Positions 14,924 through 18,196 of a stretch of DNA of 18,196 bases are shown here, one piece after another (the stretch's first letter is position 1; each line of letters starts with the position of its first letter). The DNA is from Candidatus Woesebacteria bacterium. GTDB lineage: Bacteria; Patescibacteriota; Microgenomatia; UBA8517; UBA10165. A model generated the notes under the pieces. The model was not told the origin of the DNA. It saw nothing but the letters and a program-made list of their open reading frames with translations, and made no database searches. The stretch lies in assembly GCA_002686465.1 (NCBI GenBank), contig NZCP01000055.1:1-18196 (forward strand), read 5' to 3'. A program made the translations under genes and the position numbers.

Positions 14924-16951
14924 ATGATTTTTTGGTTAGTTTCTATTTCGCTCTTAGCCCTTTTTGGGCTTGCACCGAGGCATGTCTTTGCACAAGAGGG
15001 CAATCAGTTTGTCACAATTGTGAACCCCGTTCGAATTTCTTACTATACTCCCGATCCTGCCAAAAGCGTCAGGACGCAATACTCTATTGTATCCAAATAT
15101 AATTTACCTGCAACATGGCTTTTGACACATGATGCTATGTCCGACGATGGAGTTTTCTCTGTGGTGGGGAAAACTGATAATATGCAGGAGTTTGGAATTC
15201 TCCTTGAAGTTACCCCTGATTTTGCGAAAGCAGCAGATGTTTCCTACCACGACACAGGATCATGGCATCACTCAAATGCTGTTCTTCTTTCAGGTTACAC
15301 ACAAGAGGAGAGAATCCAATTGATAGATACCGTATTCGAGAAATTTGAGTCAAGATTTGGATATTATCCTACTTCTGTTGGTTCTTGGTGGACTGATAGC
15401 TTTTCATTATCATATATGCAGAACAAGTACAAAGTAACTGCTAATTTAGTGGTAGCTGATCAATTTTCAACTGATGGCTATCAGGTATGGGGCCAGTACT
15501 GGTCAACCCCGTTTTATCCCAACAAGTACCATGCTGGTATTCCAGCTTCCTCAGCAAGTGTCAAACTTGATATTGTAAATATCCAATGGGCACCTCGTGA
15601 TCCGTTGAGTGGTTACTATAGTAGTTTATATAGTACCCAGGACTATAGAACTGGTGGTGTTAATCAAAAAACAGATTATTTTGAGAAACTCGTAAATTTG
15701 TATGCCGGAAGGCACAAAAATCAATTTGGCCAAATTACCGTTGGTTTAGAAGGAGATTTATTGCCCGAGATTTATGGTGGTGAATTTACAAATCAAATGA
15801 GAGTGATAAAGAGACTACAAAATACCGGGGAATTTACAGTTATCAACATGAAAGAATTTAGTGAGTGGTACAGATCTACCTTCCCTGATCTTTCTCCACC
15901 ACATCTAATAGAGACAGACGATTTGTTAGGGAGTCAGTCAAAGGTAGTTTGGTATCAGTCGCCGCATTATCGTATAGGTCTAATTCATGATGGTGATGAA
16001 TTAGAGACTAAAGTTATCGACTTGAGGACCTACCACAGTAATCTTGGAGAACCATATTATCAATCACCTAATCGTGAGAATACGCTTTCAATTTATATAC
16101 CGTCAATCTTTGATGAGGTGAACAATACAGAAGATATTTGGAAAATTCCTATTGGTCAAATTATATCTATCGACGGTGATGGTAGTGGGGTCACCATCAA
16201 CTTTGATAGTGAGGACAGTATAACTTTTAGTCCTAGAGAAATACTTATTAAGAATAATCAGATTACAGCCCCAGAAATTTTAGAGGCGCACCCAGCAATA
16301 AAAGTTCAAAAGGCTAGTTCTGAGTTGGCGGTATCGGTGATCAAGAATTGGATTGTACCTATGAAAGGAACTACGGTTCAGGCTTTGACTGTTGAGGCGA
16401 CACATTTTCTGAAACAAAGGAAAGTCTTGGCATTCTTAGGGGTGGCTATAATTTTAGTCGTTGGGGTATCCATTTTTATTTTTCGACTAAGAATCTCTTT
16501 AATTCTTAAATCAATTGCTATTATAATATTGACCTTACCTATGGGTGTGGGAGGATTCCTTTGGCATCAATCCAATACCGCATCTTATTCGGTGAGCCAA
16601 GGGGAAATCGATGCACTTTTTCGACTGTCAGTTTTACCACCTGGCAAGGTCATTGTTTATGACAATGAATGCCTGCAGTGTTCATGGAGCATCAAACATA
16701 AACCTGCTGTCTTTGCGAACAAGAGAGGTTATGTTGCAAAATATGGCAAACAGTCGATTCTCTACAATTCCTCAGTATTTGAGGCAGAGACTCGACTAGA
16801 GGCAAAACAAGAACTTTTAAAGAGCAAAGCAAAGTATATTTATTTGAGTAAAGTCGAGGGGTATACTGAAAAGACACCGTTTTCGCCTGGCGACTTGGGG
16901 ATAGAGAAAATTTATAGTAACGCCAATGCTGAAATTTGGCAAGTTAAGTAA
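14924..16951 (+). CDS. Secreted, membrane-anchored protein with deacetylase-like N-terminal domain
   Basis: A 675-residue protein of uncertain function. Residues 1-23 are a signal peptide ending HVFA/QEG. Residues 28-320 resemble a NodB/GH57-like (beta/alpha) barrel: VTIVNPVRISYY, YNLPATWLLTHDAM, EFGILLEVTP, KFESRFGYYPTSVGSWWTDSFSLSYMQNKYKV, YQVWGQYWSTPFYP, NIQWAPRDPLSGYY and FGQITVGLEGD. The order of pieces is that of polysaccharide deacetylases, but the classical aspartate near the first strand and the H-x3-H metal pair are not evident. A beta-rich part (330-460) follows, then two helices (about 500-520 and 526-547) and an outer C-terminal domain with a CxxC pair (C583, C586). Both large domains should face outside. 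It may trim or bind surface glycan; this is inference from fold pattern and neighbours. I have seen similar uncharacterised proteins associated with CPR bacteria. Confidence 0.65.
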   Translation: MIFWLVSISLLALFGLAPRHVFAQEGNQFVTIVNPVRISYYTPDPAKSVRTQYSIVSKYNLPATWLLTHDAMSDDGVFSVVGKTDNMQEFGILLEVTPDFAKAADVSYHDTGSWHHSNAVLLSGYTQEERIQLIDTVFEKFESRFGYYPTSVGSWWTDSFSLSYMQNKYKVTANLVVADQFSTDGYQVWGQYWSTPFYPNKYHAGIPASSASVKLDIVNIQWAPRDPLSGYYSSLYSTQDYRTGGVNQKTDYFEKLVNLYAGRHKNQFGQITVGLEGDLLPEIYGGEFTNQMRVIKRLQNTGEFTVINMKEFSEWYRSTFPDLSPPHLIETDDLLGSQSKVVWYQSPHYRIGLIHDGDELETKVIDLRTYHSNLGEPYYQSPNRENTLSIYIPSIFDEVNNTEDIWKIPIGQIISIDGDGSGVTINFDSEDSITFSPREILIKNNQITAPEILEAHPAIKVQKASSELAVSVIKNWIVPMKGTTVQALTVEATHFLKQRKVLAFLGVAIILVVGVSIFIFRLRISLILKSIAIIILTLPMGVGGFLWHQSNTASYSVSQGEIDALFRLSVLPPGKVIVYDNECLQCSWSIKHKPAVFANKRGYVAKYGKQSILYNSSVFEAETRLEAKQELLKSKAKYIYLSKVEGYTEKTPFSPGDLGIEKIYSNANAEIWQVK

Positions 16952-17009
16952 TAAGACTCGTTTCGAGAGAACTTTGGCTAAAGTATTAAGTTATTGATAC
17001 CATATACAA

Positions 17010-18119
17010 ATGAGAGTTTTAATATTATCTTGGAGGGATATTAAACACCCGTATGGGGGTGGGGCAGAATTATTGTCCCATGAAATGGCAAAAAGGTGGG
17101 TTGCTAAGGGGAATGAGGTTGTGCACTTCAGCTCCTCGTTTCCTGGAGCAAAAAGCAGCGAAGAAATTGACGGAGTAAGGTATTTGCGCGAAGGGAACTG
17201 GTATAACGTTCATATTCTTGGGGCAATCAATGCCATGCTGGGTAAATTTAAAGGTTTTGACGTTGTGGTCGACGAAGTACATGGAATACCGTTTTTTACG
17301 AAATTTTATATTCATAGACCTATCGTTTGTTTGGCATGCGAAGTAGCAAGAGACATCTGGGACCAGATGTACCCATTCCCTTTAAGCAGAATTGGGAGGT
17401 TTTTGGAGAAATTATATTTCCACACATACAAAAATATACCCTTCTTAACCATTTCTCCGTCTGCCAAGGAAGAGCTGGTGCAAAGTGGCATACCAAGCAG
17501 AAGTATTACAGTGTTACCCATGGGATTTTCGTATACCTTGCCACGAGGCACTCCTCCAAAAGAAAAGATACCAACTGTAATTTTTTTAGGAAGATTAGTA
17601 AAAACTAAGGGCATAGAAGATGCAATTAGAGCTTTTGCCCAAATTAAAGGCGAGTTACCAAAGGCAAAGATGTGGATCGTTGGTAAAGGAGAGGGAGGCT
17701 ATACTAATAAGTTAAAAGATATGGTGAAATCGCTCAAGCTAGAAAATAACGTTGAATTCAAAGGGTTCGTGTCAGAAACAGAGAAATTCAGGCTTCTGGC
17801 TCGTGCTCACATCATTCTTGTTCCATCAGCGCACGAAGGATGGGGATTAATTGTTCCCGAGGCAAATATTGTAGGGACGCCTGCTATAGTCTACAACGTG
17901 CATGGACTGCGTGACGTTACCAAAGATGGCGTAAACGGAATCGTGGTTAAGAAGAACAATGCTGATAGTTTAGCTAAGGAAAGTATTAAAATGCTAAGGG
18001 ATCGGAAAAGGTATGAACAGATTGTGTTATCTGCCAAAAAATATGCAAGTGCAATGAATTGGGATAATACAGCCACAGTGGGTATGAAAGTACTCAAGAA
18101 GGCAGTAGGAAAGAAATGA
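17010..18119 (+). CDS. GT4-family glycosyltransferase (GT-B fold)
   Basis: This 369-residue transferase is presumably cytosolic or membrane-associated, adding a sugar from a nucleotide donor to a lipid-linked glycan. The N-terminal half has HPYGGGAELLSHEMAKRWVAKGNEVVHFSSSFPG (13-46), the glycine loop and helix of GT4 enzymes, and CEVARDIWDQMYPFPLSRIGRFLEKLYF. The linker has FLTISPSAKEELVQSGI and ITVLPMGF. The C-terminal half has VIFLGRLVKTKGIEDAIRAF with the canonical GR..K donor-phosphate contacts, and SAHEGWGLIVPEANIVGTPAIVY with EX7E glutamates E276 and E284. It follows the 675-residue gene after 58 bp holding only small hairpins (CTCG-TTT-CGAG at 16957-16967; ACTTT-GGCT-AAAGT at 16971-16984) and no terminator. 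No SD precedes the ATG. It overlaps the next gene by 4 bp. Confidence 0.88.
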   Translation: MRVLILSWRDIKHPYGGGAELLSHEMAKRWVAKGNEVVHFSSSFPGAKSSEEIDGVRYLREGNWYNVHILGAINAMLGKFKGFDVVVDEVHGIPFFTKFYIHRPIVCLACEVARDIWDQMYPFPLSRIGRFLEKLYFHTYKNIPFLTISPSAKEELVQSGIPSRSITVLPMGFSYTLPRGTPPKEKIPTVIFLGRLVKTKGIEDAIRAFAQIKGELPKAKMWIVGKGEGGYTNKLKDMVKSLKLENNVEFKGFVSETEKFRLLARAHIILVPSAHEGWGLIVPEANIVGTPAIVYNVHGLRDVTKDGVNGIVVKKNNADSLAKESIKMLRDRKRYEQIVLSAKKYASAMNWDNTATVGMKVLKKAVGKK

Positions 18120-18196
18120 AAAAATATCCGAAAGTTTCAATTATCATTCCTCTATATAAAATTACCCCTTATTTAATTAAAATTACCCCTTGTATA
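18116..18196 (+). CDS. GT2-family glycosyltransferase, N-terminal fragment
   Basis: Only 27 codons are visible before the window ends. KKYPKVSIIIPLYKITPYLI is the typical first strand of a GT2 (GT-A fold) transferase. The start overlaps the upstream stop by 4 bp (ATGA), and AGGA (18107-18110) sits 5 bases before it. The last codons repeat KITP, caused by a 21-bp tandem duplication right at the edge, so the final residues may be an assembly product. Confidence 0.65.
   Translation, partial: MKKYPKVSIIIPLYKITPYLIKITPCI
18157..18191 (+). repeat. 14-bp direct repeat at the window end
   Basis: TAAAATTACCCCTT occurs at 18157-18170 and 18178-18191, offset by 21 bp, so it stays in frame with the GT2 gene. 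Because it ends five bases from the window edge, a contig-end assembly artefact is a serious alternative. Confidence 0.7.

Noticed and set aside
17003..17008. TATACA as a -10 box for the second GT4 gene
   Set aside because: It ends one base before the start codon, so it cannot drive a transcript containing that start.
1..18196. Recoded stop codons as in some CPR lineages
   Set aside because: TGA ends many genes at plausible family lengths, often within ATGA overlaps, which shows normal use as a stop.
1..18196. CRISPR array, tRNA or rRNA genes, insertion sequences
   Set aside because: No regularly spaced repeats, cloverleaf-like segments, transposase frames or paired terminal repeats were found; all gaps are 115 bp or shorter.

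Overview
This 18.2 kb window is a dense island of membrane-bound and cytosolic glycosyltransferases for building a cell-surface glycan. The coding style suggests an uncultured Patescibacteria/CPR bacterium, most likely of the Microgenomates group. DNA is AT-rich, genes overlap by a few bases, Shine-Dalgarno (SD) sequences are mostly weak or missing, and many divergent GT-C paralogues sit side by side. That placement is inference; no phylogenetic marker is present. TGA is used as an ordinary stop throughout, so the genetic code looks standard. Both ends cut through genes, so the window may be a whole metagenomic contig.

Left part (1-4695, plus strand): the C-terminal two thirds of a GT39-like enzyme, a 115-bp gap filled with GC-rich hairpins, a PTPS-related/YfhO-like GT-C membrane protein, and a complete GT39-like enzyme with a heptanucleotide repeat near its 3' end. 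Middle (4697-6187, minus strand): one GT39-like gene on the opposite strand. It is convergent with its left neighbour (1 bp between stops) and divergent from its right neighbour across a 91-bp AT-rich control region. Right-centre (6279-14856, plus strand): seven chained genes, mostly overlapping by 1-44 bp, which look like one operon: two closely related GT39-like paralogues, a GT2 transferase, a GT4 transferase, a PIG-V-like GT-C enzyme, a Wzx/MATE-type flippase and a DPM1-like polyprenyl-phosphate sugar synthase. Right end (14870-18196): a promoter-like site, a secreted and membrane-anchored protein of 675 residues with a deacetylase-like N-terminal domain, a second GT4 transferase and the first codons of another GT2 transferase.

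A coherent reading is as follows. The DPM1-like enzyme makes polyprenyl-phosphate sugars at the inner face of the membrane. The GT2 and GT4 enzymes assemble a lipid-linked glycan, and the MATE-family protein flips it. The seven GT-C type proteins (five GT39-like, one PTPS-related, one PIG-V-like) then transfer sugars from polyprenyl carriers on the outer face. The 675-residue protein may trim or modify the product outside the cell. Acceptors and sugar identities cannot be read from the sequence.

The most interesting signals are: two 7-bp tandem repeats inside coding sequence (one at codons 4-13 of the flippase, where gain or loss of a unit would shift the frame); a pair of hairpins whose stems differ by compensating changes; the unusual 675-residue protein; and the concentration of GT-C paralogues around one donor synthase. 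No RNA genes, CRISPR arrays or insertion sequences were seen. The longest gap without a gene is 115 bp.
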